The notes under the pieces were generated by a model. It made no database searches, had not been told where the DNA came from, and worked only from the letters and a program-made list of their open reading frames with translations. A DNA stretch of 64,000 nucleotides, taken from the NCBI GenBank assembly GCA_022565665.1, contig JAIUMI010000001.1, positions 310,001 through 374,000 of the forward strand, read 5' to 3'. Below are positions 16,454 through 24,139 of the stretch, one piece after another; within the stretch, counting starts at the first letter, position 1, and every line of letters begins with the position of its first letter. The DNA is from Glycocaulis sp. (lineage in GTDB: Bacteria; Pseudomonadota; Alphaproteobacteria; Caulobacterales; Maricaulaceae). Both the position numbers and the translations under genes were made by a program.

Positions 16454-17938
16454 TCACCCGGCCTCGCGGAAATTGTCCACGTCGAGATCGTATTCGCGCA
16501 CCTTGCGATAGAGCGTGGAACGGCCCAGCCCCAGCCTGCGCGCCACTTCCGCCATCCGGCCCGAATAGGTTTCGATGGCAAACGCGATAAGATCGCGCTC
16601 GATCGATTCCAAGGGCCGCAAGTGCCCGCCCTCATCGGTGATGTCGACGGGGTAAGCTGCTGGGTGACTGTTGGACACGAAACCCGCCTCATCGACCGGC
16701 TCGGCGGGTGCTGCCGTGGCTGCGACCGGGGCCGGACGCTCAGGCTCTGCCTGACGCAAGGTCGGGTTGAGGCCGGAAATCTGCGGGAAGTCCTCCGGTG
16801 TCAGATAATCCCCGTCGCACAGCACGACCGCGCGGAAGACGGCGTTCTCCAGCTGGCGCACATTGCCCTTCCAGTGATGGCGGGCGAGCATGTCCATGGT
16901 CTCCGACGTCGCGTCGAGTACGGACTTGCCTTCCTGCGCGTTGAAGCGGGCGATGAAATGACGCACCAGCGCCGGAATGTCGTCCGCGCGCTCGGCAAGG
17001 CTCGGCACCTCAATCGGGAAGACGTTCAGGCGGTAGAACAGATCCTCGCGGAATGCGCCGGATTTGACCAGCTCGGCGAGGTCACGGTTCGTCGCCGAGA
17101 TGATGCGCACATCGACCTTCACCGGCTTCTTGCCGCCAACCGGATCCACCTCGCCTTCCTGCAGGGCGCGCAGAAGCTTGACCTGCATGTCGAGCGGCAG
17201 CTCGCCGATCTCGTCAAGGAAGAGCGTGCCGCCATCAGCTTCCTGAAACTTGCCCATATGCTTGGCAACCGCGCCGGTGAACGCGCCCTTCTCGTGACCA
17301 AAGAGGGTTGATTCCACCAGATTTTCCGGGATCGCACCGCAATTGACCGCCACGAAAGGACGGCCCGCACGGTCGGAGGCAGCCATGATGGAGCGCGCAA
17401 CCAGCTCCTTGCCGACGCCGCTTTCACCAGTGATGAGGATCGGGATGTTGGACTTGGCCGCGCGCTCACCCAGGCGCACCACCTGCCGCATGGCAGGGGC
17501 TGCCGCGATCATGTCCTTGAAGCCAAGCTGGCCGGACTGCGCGCGTTTGAGACGCGTCACCTCGCCCGCCAGATCCTTCACCTTGAAGGCATTGCGGATC
17601 GAGACCGCGATGCGCTCAGGGCTGGCGGGCTTCACGAAGAAATCCACCGCACCGGCGCGCATGGCTTTCACCACCGTTTCGATGCCGCCATGGGCGGTCA
17701 GCACAATGACGGGCAGATCCGGCTCGCGCGCCTTTATGACCTCCAGCGTCTCCTGACCATCCATGCCCGGCATGACAAGGTCCAGCAGGACCACGTCAAT
17801 GCCGCCACGCTTGACGCGCTCAAGGCCCGCCTCGCCGCTCTCGGCGGTTTCGGGATGATGTCCCTGCTTTTCAAGGACCGCCTGCATCAGCCGGCGTTGC
17901 GTCGGATCGTCATCAACGATCAGGATTGTCTTGGCCAT
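16454..17938 (-). CDS. Sigma-54 dependent response regulator (NtrC family, TacA-like)
   Basis: The 494-residue protein has three domains. The receiver (1-120) has DDD at 9-11, the phospho-acceptor Asp53 in VVLLDLVMPG, and the switch Lys in FFVKPAS. The AAA+ domain (about 140-380) has Walker A GESGVGKE, the sigma-54 contact loop GAFTGA, Walker B GTLFLDEIGEL and the arginine region FREDLFYRLNVFPI. The C-terminal Fis-type helix-turn-helix is MAEVARRLGLGRSTLYRKVREY. The DDDPTQRRL opening recalls Caulobacter TacA, a stalk and cell-cycle regulator, but I cannot confirm orthology. No sensor kinase gene is adjacent. I chose the ATG at 17938, where the receiver begins. Confidence 0.92.
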   Translation of the reverse strand: MAKTILIVDDDPTQRRLMQAVLEKQGHHPETAESGEAGLERVKRGGIDVVLLDLVMPGMDGQETLEVIKAREPDLPVIVLTAHGGIETVVKAMRAGAVDFFVKPASPERIAVSIRNAFKVKDLAGEVTRLKRAQSGQLGFKDMIAAAPAMRQVVRLGERAAKSNIPILITGESGVGKELVARSIMAASDRAGRPFVAVNCGAIPENLVESTLFGHEKGAFTGAVAKHMGKFQEADGGTLFLDEIGELPLDMQVKLLRALQEGEVDPVGGKKPVKVDVRIISATNRDLAELVKSGAFREDLFYRLNVFPIEVPSLAERADDIPALVRHFIARFNAQEGKSVLDATSETMDMLARHHWKGNVRQLENAVFRAVVLCDGDYLTPEDFPQISGLNPTLRQAEPERPAPVAATAAPAEPVDEAGFVSNSHPAAYPVDITDEGGHLRPLESIERDLIAFAIETYSGRMAEVARRLGLGRSTLYRKVREYDLDVDNFREAG

Positions 17939-18249
17939 CTCACCCACACCTTCATCTGTCCCACCCAAGGGGCGCAGGCTGGGTCTTGTGATGGCGCCTC
18001 CGCAGTCTTCTGCGTGAGAGCCGGGCCCAATCCCCTGCGTCCCCGATGCGCACCGTTATGGGACACCTCCGGTAAAGATCGCGTGTAAGGCATGGTCAGA
18101 ATTGGTTAGGGTAAATAGAGGGTTAGCATTAATCGACCGGTAAGGGACCGGCCTTGCGCGATTGACGCGCGCCGCCCGCGGGCCTACCCATCTCGCCCCT
18201 TCCCTGCCGCCTCGTGGCGGCGCGTTTTTTCCGAGGAGCTGGCCTGGCC
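17939..18249. other. Divergent intergenic region with possible small RNA or leader
   Basis: This 311-base gap lies between the response regulator (leftward) and the alpha/beta hydrolase (rightward). Its right end carries a short hairpin plus T-run (18206-18230). Upstream are further stems (CCGGT-AAGGG-ACCGG near 18140) and an A+T-rich segment around 18108-18135 that could hold a promoter. No credible small protein gene was found. A small RNA or regulatory leader would fit. Confidence 0.4.
18206..18230 (+). terminator. Terminator-like hairpin just before the alpha/beta hydrolase gene
   Basis: The 6-bp stem GCCGCC/GGCGGC has a TCGT loop and is followed by GCGTTTTTT. The T-run ends 19 bases before the hydrolase ATG at 18250, with no gene ending upstream on this strand. 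It may end a short RNA or attenuate the hydrolase mRNA. Confidence 0.5.
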
Positions 18250-19182
18250 ATGACGGAAACCCCGCGTCCGCCTGCGCCCCTGATCGCGTTCAACGGCCAA
18301 CCCGTACCGGCGCCGGACTGGTTCACAGCGGCGCTGGATACGCCCGTCGAGACCGGAACGGCAACACGCGATGGCACGCCACTCGCCTGGAAGGCGTGGG
18401 GGAAGCGCGGCGCGCCGGGCGTGATCCTTGTTCATGGCGGCACCGCCCATAAGGGCTGGTGGGACGCGATAGGCCCGTTCCTCGCCGCTGAAGGCCGCCG
18501 CGTCGTCGCGCCTGACCTTGCCGGTATGGGGACAAGCGGCTGGCGCGAGGCCTATTCGATGAATGACCATGCCGCCGACATGCGCGCAGCCGCCGAGGCG
18601 GGCGGTGCGTTCGAGGCGGGCAAGCCGGTCTTTGCCGGCCATTCCTTTGGCGGGTTTGTCACGCTGAGCGCGGTGCTGGCATTCGGTGATGCGCTCAAAG
18701 CCGGGATCATTCTGGACAGCCCGATCCGGCCACCGAAACAGCAGCGCGAGGGCGCTCCCCCGCGCAGGGGCGGGCGCGCCTATGCCGACATGACAGCGGC
18801 CCTGGCCCGTTTCCGCCTGCTGCCTGAACAGCCCTGCGAGCATCTGTGGCTGGTTGATCATATCGCCCGCGGCTCCATCAAGCCGGTCGAGGGCGGGTTC
18901 ACCTGGACGTTCGATCCGGATCTGTGGGCCAAGCTCAGCTATGAGCGGCGCGATCCCGAACACGCTGCAGCCAACCTGAAATGCCCGCTCGCCTTTGTGC
19001 GCGGTGCCCAATCGCGCCTGATGCAGGCTGAAACCTGGGATTATATGCGCGGCGTGTTCACTGCCTCGCCTTTCGTGTCCGTGCCGGGCGCACAGCATCA
19101 CCTCATCCTTGATCAACCGCTGGCCGTGGTTGGTGTGCTCAATGCGCTGATCGAAGGCTGGGCGGGGCATTTGGGCGCATAG
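18250..19182 (+). CDS. Alpha/beta hydrolase
   Basis: The 310-residue protein has the alpha/beta hydrolase fold. The oxyanion segment is VILVHGGTAHKGWWD, followed by APDLAGMGTSGW, the nucleophile elbow VFAGHSFGGFV (Ser near residue 139), an Asp-containing strand near CPLAFVRGAQS, and a C-terminal catalytic His in PGAQHHLILDQP. The substrate is unknown; esterase, lipase or epoxide-type activity are all possible. I chose the ATG at 18250 rather than the GTG at 18214, because the latter would translate the terminator hairpin. GAGGAG lies 12 bases upstream. Confidence 0.83.
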   Translation: MTETPRPPAPLIAFNGQPVPAPDWFTAALDTPVETGTATRDGTPLAWKAWGKRGAPGVILVHGGTAHKGWWDAIGPFLAAEGRRVVAPDLAGMGTSGWREAYSMNDHAADMRAAAEAGGAFEAGKPVFAGHSFGGFVTLSAVLAFGDALKAGIILDSPIRPPKQQREGAPPRRGGRAYADMTAALARFRLLPEQPCEHLWLVDHIARGSIKPVEGGFTWTFDPDLWAKLSYERRDPEHAAANLKCPLAFVRGAQSRLMQAETWDYMRGVFTASPFVSVPGAQHHLILDQPLAVVGVLNALIEGWAGHLGA

Positions 19183-19265
19183 TGGCGCTGAGGTCTTGGC
19201 CCGCCCGCCGGGCCATGCTAAGCGGCGGTAAATCACGTCTTTGCCGAGGACAGGGAGTTTCAGAC

Positions 19266-19559
19266 ATGGCAGCCGATTACACGCGCGGACAAATGGATAT
19301 CTCCGAACAGCGTGCCATGTATGTGGGGTCCATGAAGGTGGGCGTCTCCTGCACACTCATCACGGCCTATTCCATCTTCTTCCTGACGCTGGCTTTTGCC
19401 ACCGGCATGGACTGGTTCACCTCGCTGGGCTTTGGCGTCGCCGTGGGCCTGATTGGCGGCCTCCTGATCAAGCAGGGACCCTGGTACTGGGTGACGCTGG
19501 TGGCCCTGACGGTGATCGCCGCCATTACGGGCGGCCTGATGGCGCTGTTTGCGGGCTAA
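19266..19559 (+). CDS. Cytochrome c oxidase subunit IV, aa3-type family
   Basis: The 97-residue membrane protein starts at an ATG with GGGAG upstream. The N-terminal GQMDISEQRAMYVGSMKVG matches the bacterial aa3-oxidase subunit IV motif (the usual form is MDIsEqeaTY..F). It is followed by three hydrophobic segments where most members have only one, so the protein is about twice the usual length. Such subunits are non-catalytic accessory parts of haem-copper oxidases in the inner membrane. The next genes encode the transhydrogenase, so this is a respiratory neighbourhood, though no main oxidase gene is present. Confidence 0.7.
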   Translation: MAADYTRGQMDISEQRAMYVGSMKVGVSCTLITAYSIFFLTLAFATGMDWFTSLGFGVAVGLIGGLLIKQGPWYWVTLVALTVIAAITGGLMALFAG

Positions 19560-19656
19560 GCCTTAGAAATCTCGAATTTTACCATTGCGCCGTGCGCAGT
19601 TTCGCGCATTCTGACGCCTTGCAATCCTTCGTGACCAGCAGGGCGGACCAGCACTC

Positions 19657-20781
19657 ATGCGCATAGCGGTACTCACCGAAACCCATCCCGGCGAAGCGCG
19701 CGTGGCCGCGACCCCGGATTCGGTGAAGGCCCTTGTAAAAGCAGGCGCAAGCATCACCATCGAGAAGGGCGCAGGCGCGAAAGCCAGCTTTCCCGATGCG
19801 GCCTATGAAGAGGCCGGCGCGAAAACCTCTACCCGCGCCACGGCGCTGAAAGATGCCGAACTGATTCTCAGCGTGCGCCGCCCGGATGAGGCCGTTCTGG
19901 CGAAATTTCCCAAGGATGCGGTGCTGGTCGGCCTTCTGGAGCCCCATGACGGCAAGGCATTTGCCGAAGCGTGTGCCAAGGGCGGGATCAATGCGCTCGC
20001 CATGGAATACACACCGCGCATCACCCGCGCGCAGGCCATGGACGCGCTGTCCTCGCAATCCAATCTTGCCGGTTACCGCGCCGTGATCGAGGCCGCCTCC
20101 ATCTATGGCCGCGCCTTCCCCATGATGATGACGGCCGCCGGCACCATTGCCGCGGCGAAAGCCTTCGTGATGGGGGCAGGCGTGGCGGGCCTGCAGGCCA
20201 TCGCCACCGCGCGCCGCCTGGGCGCGATTGTCTCTGCCACCGATGTGCGCCCCGCTGCGAAGGAACAGGTCGCCTCGCTGGGCGCGAAGTTCGTCGCGGT
20301 GGAGGATGAGGAGTTCAAGGCCGCGGAAACCGCTGGCGGCTATGCCAAGGAAATGAGCGCGGAATACAAGGCCAAGCAGTCCGAGCTGGTTGCCGCCCAT
20401 ATCGCCAAGCAGGATATTGTGGTGACGACGGCGCTGATCCCCGGCCGTCCCGCCCCGCGCCTCATCACCAAGGCGATGGTGGAAGCGATGAAGCCCGGCT
20501 CGGTCATTGTCGATATCGCAGCGAGTGCAGGCGGGAATTGCGAGCTGACCAAGGCCGACGAGATCGTCGAGCATGGCGGGGTGAAGATCGCCGGTTTCTC
20601 CAACCTGCCCGCGCGCCTTGCCGCTGATGCGTCCCAGCTTCTCGCCAAGAACTTCGTCAATCTCTACCCGCTCCTCAAGGACGAGGCGGGCAAGCTCGCC
20701 CCCCAATGGGAGGACGACATCATCAAGGGGATGACCCTGACCCGCGACGGGCAGGTGATACATCCCTCATTTGGAGGATAG
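19657..20781 (+). CDS. pntAA: NAD(P) transhydrogenase alpha subunit, part 1 (NAD-binding)
   Basis: The 374-residue protein is the soluble NAD(H)-binding domain I of the proton-translocating transhydrogenase. Family segments include ETHPGEARVAATPDSVK at the start, QSNLAGYRAVIEAA, the dinucleotide fold VMGAGVAGLQAIATARRLGA, VSATDVRPAAKEQV, ALIPGRPAPRLI and SVIVDIAASAGGNCE. In this alphaproteobacterial arrangement PntA is divided into two polypeptides. It is first in the operon with a small membrane peptide gene, pntAB and pntB. The enzyme couples the proton gradient to NADPH formation. Confidence 0.95.
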   Translation: MRIAVLTETHPGEARVAATPDSVKALVKAGASITIEKGAGAKASFPDAAYEEAGAKTSTRATALKDAELILSVRRPDEAVLAKFPKDAVLVGLLEPHDGKAFAEACAKGGINALAMEYTPRITRAQAMDALSSQSNLAGYRAVIEAASIYGRAFPMMMTAAGTIAAAKAFVMGAGVAGLQAIATARRLGAIVSATDVRPAAKEQVASLGAKFVAVEDEEFKAAETAGGYAKEMSAEYKAKQSELVAAHIAKQDIVVTTALIPGRPAPRLITKAMVEAMKPGSVIVDIAASAGGNCELTKADEIVEHGGVKIAGFSNLPARLAADASQLLAKNFVNLYPLLKDEAGKLAPQWEDDIIKGMTLTRDGQVIHPSFGG

Positions 20782-20785
20782 GTCC

Positions 20786-20875
20786 ATGAAACGCCGTGTG
20801 ACCCAGATCATCATGGCCGGTGTCGCCATCGTGACGCTGACTGCCTTTTCCGCCGCCGCGCTGATGCTCGGCTAG
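20786..20875 (+). CDS. Small membrane peptide within the pnt operon
   Basis: This short open frame encodes 29 residues. A basic start (MKRRV) is followed by one continuous hydrophobic stretch ([14 protein letters not shown]...). GGAGG lies 8-9 bases before its ATG, at the very end of pntAA, and the stop is 38 bases before pntAB. That spacing, the strong ribosome site and the single membrane segment argue for a real gene, perhaps a small partner of the membrane part of the transhydrogenase. I know of no named family. Confidence 0.55.
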   Translation: MKRRVTQIIMAGVAIVTLTAFSAAALMLG

Positions 20876-20913
20876 CCGACAGACAAGGGCCCTTCAAGGG
20901 CCGGAGTGAACGC

Positions 20914-21252
20914 ATGGAAGCGATTGATCCGAATATCTACCGCCTCGCCATTTTCGTGCTGGCCGTGTTCGTTGGCTATTACGTGGTCTGGTCGGTGACG
21001 CCTGCCCTTCACACACCGCTGATGAGCGTGACAAACGCGATCTCCTCAGTGATCGTGGTGGGCGCGCTGCTCGCCGCCGGAGCCGCTGCGGTGGGAATTG
21101 GCAGCCAGTTCGCGCAAGGGCTTGGCCTGCTCGCCGTGCTGCTCGCCTCCATCAACATATTCGGCGGCTTCCTCGTCACCCAGCGCATGCTGGCCATGTA
21201 CAAGAAGAAGGAAAAGCCGGCCCCGGCGGAGAAGCCGGGTTCGGCCTCCTGA
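20914..21252 (+). CDS. pntAB: NAD(P) transhydrogenase alpha subunit, part 2 (membrane domain)
   Basis: The 112-residue protein has three to four membrane helices: [20 protein letters not shown], a central segment with [23 protein letters not shown], and [19 protein letters not shown]. The [20 protein letters not shown] block is the hallmark of the PntA membrane domain II. It joins pntB to form the proton channel. GGAGTG precedes the ATG. The C-terminal tail is Lys/Pro-rich and cytoplasmic. Confidence 0.94.
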   Translation: MEAIDPNIYRLAIFVLAVFVGYYVVWSVTPALHTPLMSVTNAISSVIVVGALLAAGAAAVGIGSQFAQGLGLLAVLLASINIFGGFLVTQRMLAMYKKKEKPAPAEKPGSAS

Positions 21253-21300
21253 TCTGATTTTGTGCCCTTTCCGGACTGCCCAGCACGAGGCGATTAGCCC

Positions 21301-22707
21301 ATGACCCCCAATCTTGCCGCCCTGTTCTATCTCGGCTCCGGCATCCTCTTCATTCTGGCGCTGCGCGGCCTGTCGAGCCCGGAGACCTCTCGTCGGGGCA
21401 ATTATTTCGGCATGGCGGGTATGGCGATTGCCGTCACCACGACCCTGCTGCTTCTCAATGTCGGGTTTGGCGGCTTCATCATGATCGCCGGCGCGGTAGC
21501 TATTGGCGGCACGATCGGCGCCGTGATCGCGCGGCGCATCGCCATGACGGCGATGCCGCAGCTGGTCGCGGGCTTCCACTCGCTGGTCGGCCTGTGCGCC
21601 GTGCTGGTGGCGGCGGCTGCGCTCTATGCGCCCACAGCGTTCGGTATCGCAGACGAGATGGGAGGGCTGAAAGCCCTTTCCCTTATCGAGCTTGGGATCG
21701 GCACGGCCATCGGCGCGATCACGTTTTCCGGCTCCATCATCGCCTTCATGAAGCTGCAGGGCATCATGTCGGGCACGCCTCTGGTCTTCCCCGGCCAGCA
21801 CTGGCTCAATCTGGGCCTTGGCATCGGGACGGCGGTCTTCATCGCCTTCCTGGTCGCCTCTGGCGGGGATGCAAAGGCCGCCTTCTGGATCGTGGCGGTT
21901 TTGGCGCTGGTGCTCGGCGTATTGCTGATCGTGCCCATTGGCGGTGCGGACATGCCCGTCGTCGTCTCCATGCTGAACTCGTATTCGGGCTGGGCGGCAG
22001 CGGCGCTGGGCTTCACGCTGGAAAATGTCGCCCTGCTGGTGACGGGCGCGCTCGTGGGCTCGTCCGGTGCGATCCTCTCCTACATCATGTGCAAGGGGAT
22101 GAACCGCTCCTTCATCTCCGTCATCCTTGGCGGGTTTGGCGGAGACAGCGTCGCCTCGGCGGCTGAAGATACCAGCGGGCGCATCGTCAAGCAGGGCTCA
22201 GCCGACGATGCCGCCTTCATCCTGAAAAATGCCGGCAAGGTCATCATCGTGCCGGGCTATGGCATGGCGGTGGCGCAGGCCCAGCATGCCCTGAAGGAAA
22301 TGGGCGATGCGCTCAAAGCCGAGGGCGTGGATGTCTCCTACGCCATCCACCCGGTCGCAGGTCGCATGCCCGGCCACATGAATGTGCTGCTGGCCGAGGC
22401 CCAGGTGCCCTATGACGAGGTGTTCGAGCTGGAAGACATCAACTCGGCCTTCTCGCAAGCCGATGTGGCCTTCGTGATCGGGGCCAATGACGTGACCAAC
22501 CCGTCGGCGGAGGATGATCCCTCCAGCCCGATCTATGGCATGCCTGTCCTGCAGGTGTGGAAGGCGGGCACGGTGATGTTCGTCAAGCGCTCCATGGGTT
22601 CGGGCTATGCCGGGGTCGATAACCCCGTCTTTTTCCGCGACAACACCATGATGCTGCTGGGCGATGCCAAGAAGATGGCAGAGAACATCGTCAAGGCGAT
22701 GCATTAG
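21301..22707 (+). CDS. pntB: NAD(P) transhydrogenase beta subunit
   Basis: The 468-residue protein has eight or nine membrane helices in its first 270 residues (including AGFHSLVGLCAVLVA, TFSGSIIAFMKLQG, NSYSGWAAAALGF and SGAILSYIMCKGMNRS). They are followed by the NADP(H)-binding domain III with the motif VPGYGMAVAQAQHAL, AIHPVAGRMPGHMNVLLAEA, VIGANDVTNPSA and VFVKRSMGSGYAGVDN. This is a full-length PntB. It is last in the pnt operon and converges on the MerR gene 7 bases away. Confidence 0.96.
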   Translation: MTPNLAALFYLGSGILFILALRGLSSPETSRRGNYFGMAGMAIAVTTTLLLLNVGFGGFIMIAGAVAIGGTIGAVIARRIAMTAMPQLVAGFHSLVGLCAVLVAAAALYAPTAFGIADEMGGLKALSLIELGIGTAIGAITFSGSIIAFMKLQGIMSGTPLVFPGQHWLNLGLGIGTAVFIAFLVASGGDAKAAFWIVAVLALVLGVLLIVPIGGADMPVVVSMLNSYSGWAAAALGFTLENVALLVTGALVGSSGAILSYIMCKGMNRSFISVILGGFGGDSVASAAEDTSGRIVKQGSADDAAFILKNAGKVIIVPGYGMAVAQAQHALKEMGDALKAEGVDVSYAIHPVAGRMPGHMNVLLAEAQVPYDEVFELEDINSAFSQADVAFVIGANDVTNPSAEDDPSSPIYGMPVLQVWKAGTVMFVKRSMGSGYAGVDNPVFFRDNTMMLLGDAKKMAENIVKAMH

Positions 22708-22714
22708 GCGCCCG

Positions 22715-23140
22715 CTAGCGCGCCTCGAATTTGGCAAGGCGGGCCTTCGAGCCCTCATGGATGAGGCGTAGCTCGTCCAGCGTCTCGTCAATCTGGCGGC
22801 GCTTGTCTTCCAGCTCGGCGATTTTCTCGCCCGTGCGCGCGATCACATAGCGCAGCTGCTTCTCACGACCTTCGCCCTCGCGTCCGTACAGATCGAGGAA
22901 GGTTCGGATCTCCGACAGCTTGGAGCCTATCGCCTTGGCGCGCAGGATCAGCGACAGGCGCTGGCGGTCGGTCTCGGTATAGATGCGCTGTGTGCCGACC
23001 CGCTTCGGGCTTATCAGCCCCTTGTCCTCATAGAAGCGTATGGTGCGCTGGCTGATGTCAAAATGCGCAGCCAGATCGGCGATCCCGTAAAGGGTTTCAC
23101 CGTCGCGGACGCTCTCCCGCTCTGCTGCTGCTCCCGCCAT
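22715..23140 (-). CDS. MerR family transcriptional regulator, likely local regulator of the catabolic operon
   Basis: The 141-residue protein begins its MerR DNA-binding domain at about residue 16 (YGIADLAAHFDISQRTIRFYEDKGLISPKRVG...RIYTETDRQRLSLI). A long C-terminal coiled coil (about 85-130, ending RLAKFEAR) dimerises the protein. There are no metal-binding cysteines, so an organic ligand or acyl-CoA effector is more likely than a metal. The size and layout resemble LiuR, the MerR-type regulator of branched acyl-CoA degradation in proteobacteria. It is divergent from the SDR-carboxylase operon, with an ACGTATACGT palindrome between them. Confidence 0.85.
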   Translation of the reverse strand: MAGAAAERESVRDGETLYGIADLAAHFDISQRTIRFYEDKGLISPKRVGTQRIYTETDRQRLSLILRAKAIGSKLSEIRTFLDLYGREGEGREKQLRYVIARTGEKIAELEDKRRQIDETLDELRLIHEGSKARLAKFEAR

Positions 23141-23170
23141 TCCACCCCTACCTGACGCTTACAAGAACTG

Positions 23171-23185
23171 CTTGACGTATACGTA
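23171..23185. promoter_or_regulatory. Operator candidate between MerR gene and catabolic operon
   Basis: TTGACGTATACGTAA contains the perfect 10-base palindrome ACGTATACGT and also provides a TTGACG -35-like hexamer for the rightward operon. It lies in the 117-base divergent gap, 31 bases before the regulator start and 73 bases before the GTG of the SDR gene. The shape suits a MerR/LiuR-type dimer. Confidence 0.5.
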
Positions 23186-23257
23186 AGCATGCGCCAGCCT
23201 GAAGGAGATGACAAGAGCCGCAAGCAAGCAGGCCGGTCTGGGAGGAGACGCACACCC

Positions 23258-24139
23258 GTGAGCGCCAAGGGGTATGACAGCGTGTTTCGCAATGACCTCT
23301 TCGCCGGGAAGACGATAATCGTCACCGGCGGCGGATCCGGCATTGGCCGCTGCACGGCCCATGAGCTGGCAAGCCTTGGCGCGAAGGTCATCATCACAGG
23401 CCGCAAGACGGAAAAACTGCAAGGCGTAGCCGCCGAGATCACGGCAGATGGCGGCATCTGCCACAGCGCGAGCTTCGACATACGCGACGAGGAGGCCGTG
23501 AAGGCCGCCGTGGCGGATATCGTCGCCGAACATGGCCCCATCCATGGGCTTGTGAACAATGCCGGCGGGCAGTTTCCGGCGAACTTGCAGGACATCTCCA
23601 AGAAGGGCTGGGACGCGGTAATCGCGACCAACCTCACTGGCGGCTTCCTGATGATGCGTGCCGTGTTTGAGGCTTCCATGGCCGAACATGGCGGCACGAT
23701 CGTCAACATGACGGCCGATATGTGGAACGGGATGCCGGGCATGGCCCATTCCGGTGCTGCGCGCGCGGGCATGTCAAACCTTACCAAGACGGCGGCCTTT
23801 GAGTGGGCGCAGTATGGCGTGCGGGTGAATGCCGTGGCGCCGGGCTGGATCGCCTCCTCGGGCATGGACACCTATGGCGGCGCGGTGCGCGCCATGATCC
23901 CGCATCTGCGCCAGCACCTGCCGGCCAAGCGCATGGGCAGCGAGGCGGAGGTGTCCTCTGCCATCGTGTTCCTCTTAAGCGAGGGCGCAAGCTTCATCAC
24001 CGGCGTGACCTTCGCCATTGATGGCGGCGCGCCGCTGGGTAGTGCGGTCTTCCCGCTGCCTGACCATGAGAAAAGCACCGCCTATAACGGCTTCCACCGG
24101 GCGGTGGACCCGGAAGTCCTGCGCGGAGGTGGCAGCTAA
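23258..24139 (+). CDS. SDR family oxidoreductase (AtuB-like)
   Basis: The 293-residue protein has the Rossmann motif IIVTGGGSGIGRC near residue 20 and the NNAGG motif. The catalytic region reads MAHSGAARAGMSNLTKT, in which the usual Tyr of YxxxK is missing, as in 2,4-dienoyl-CoA and trans-2-enoyl-CoA reductases. The rest, EWAQYGVRVNAVAPGWI, is typical. This suggests reduction of an unsaturated or 3-oxo acyl-CoA with NAD(P)H. I chose the GTG at 23258 because GGAGGAG lies 10 bases before it; the ATG at 23189 would read through the operator region. It overlaps the carboxylase gene by one base (TAATG). First gene of the island. Confidence 0.8.
   Translation: MSAKGYDSVFRNDLFAGKTIIVTGGGSGIGRCTAHELASLGAKVIITGRKTEKLQGVAAEITADGGICHSASFDIRDEEAVKAAVADIVAEHGPIHGLVNNAGGQFPANLQDISKKGWDAVIATNLTGGFLMMRAVFEASMAEHGGTIVNMTADMWNGMPGMAHSGAARAGMSNLTKTAAFEWAQYGVRVNAVAPGWIASSGMDTYGGAVRAMIPHLRQHLPAKRMGSEAEVSSAIVFLLSEGASFITGVTFAIDGGAPLGSAVFPLPDHEKSTAYNGFHRAVDPEVLRGGGS

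Noticed and set aside
19579-20763. 394-codon open frame antisense to pntAA
   Set aside because: It is the mirror of a well-supported transhydrogenase gene; composition (Gly/Arg/His) and lack of a ribosome site mark it as a shadow.
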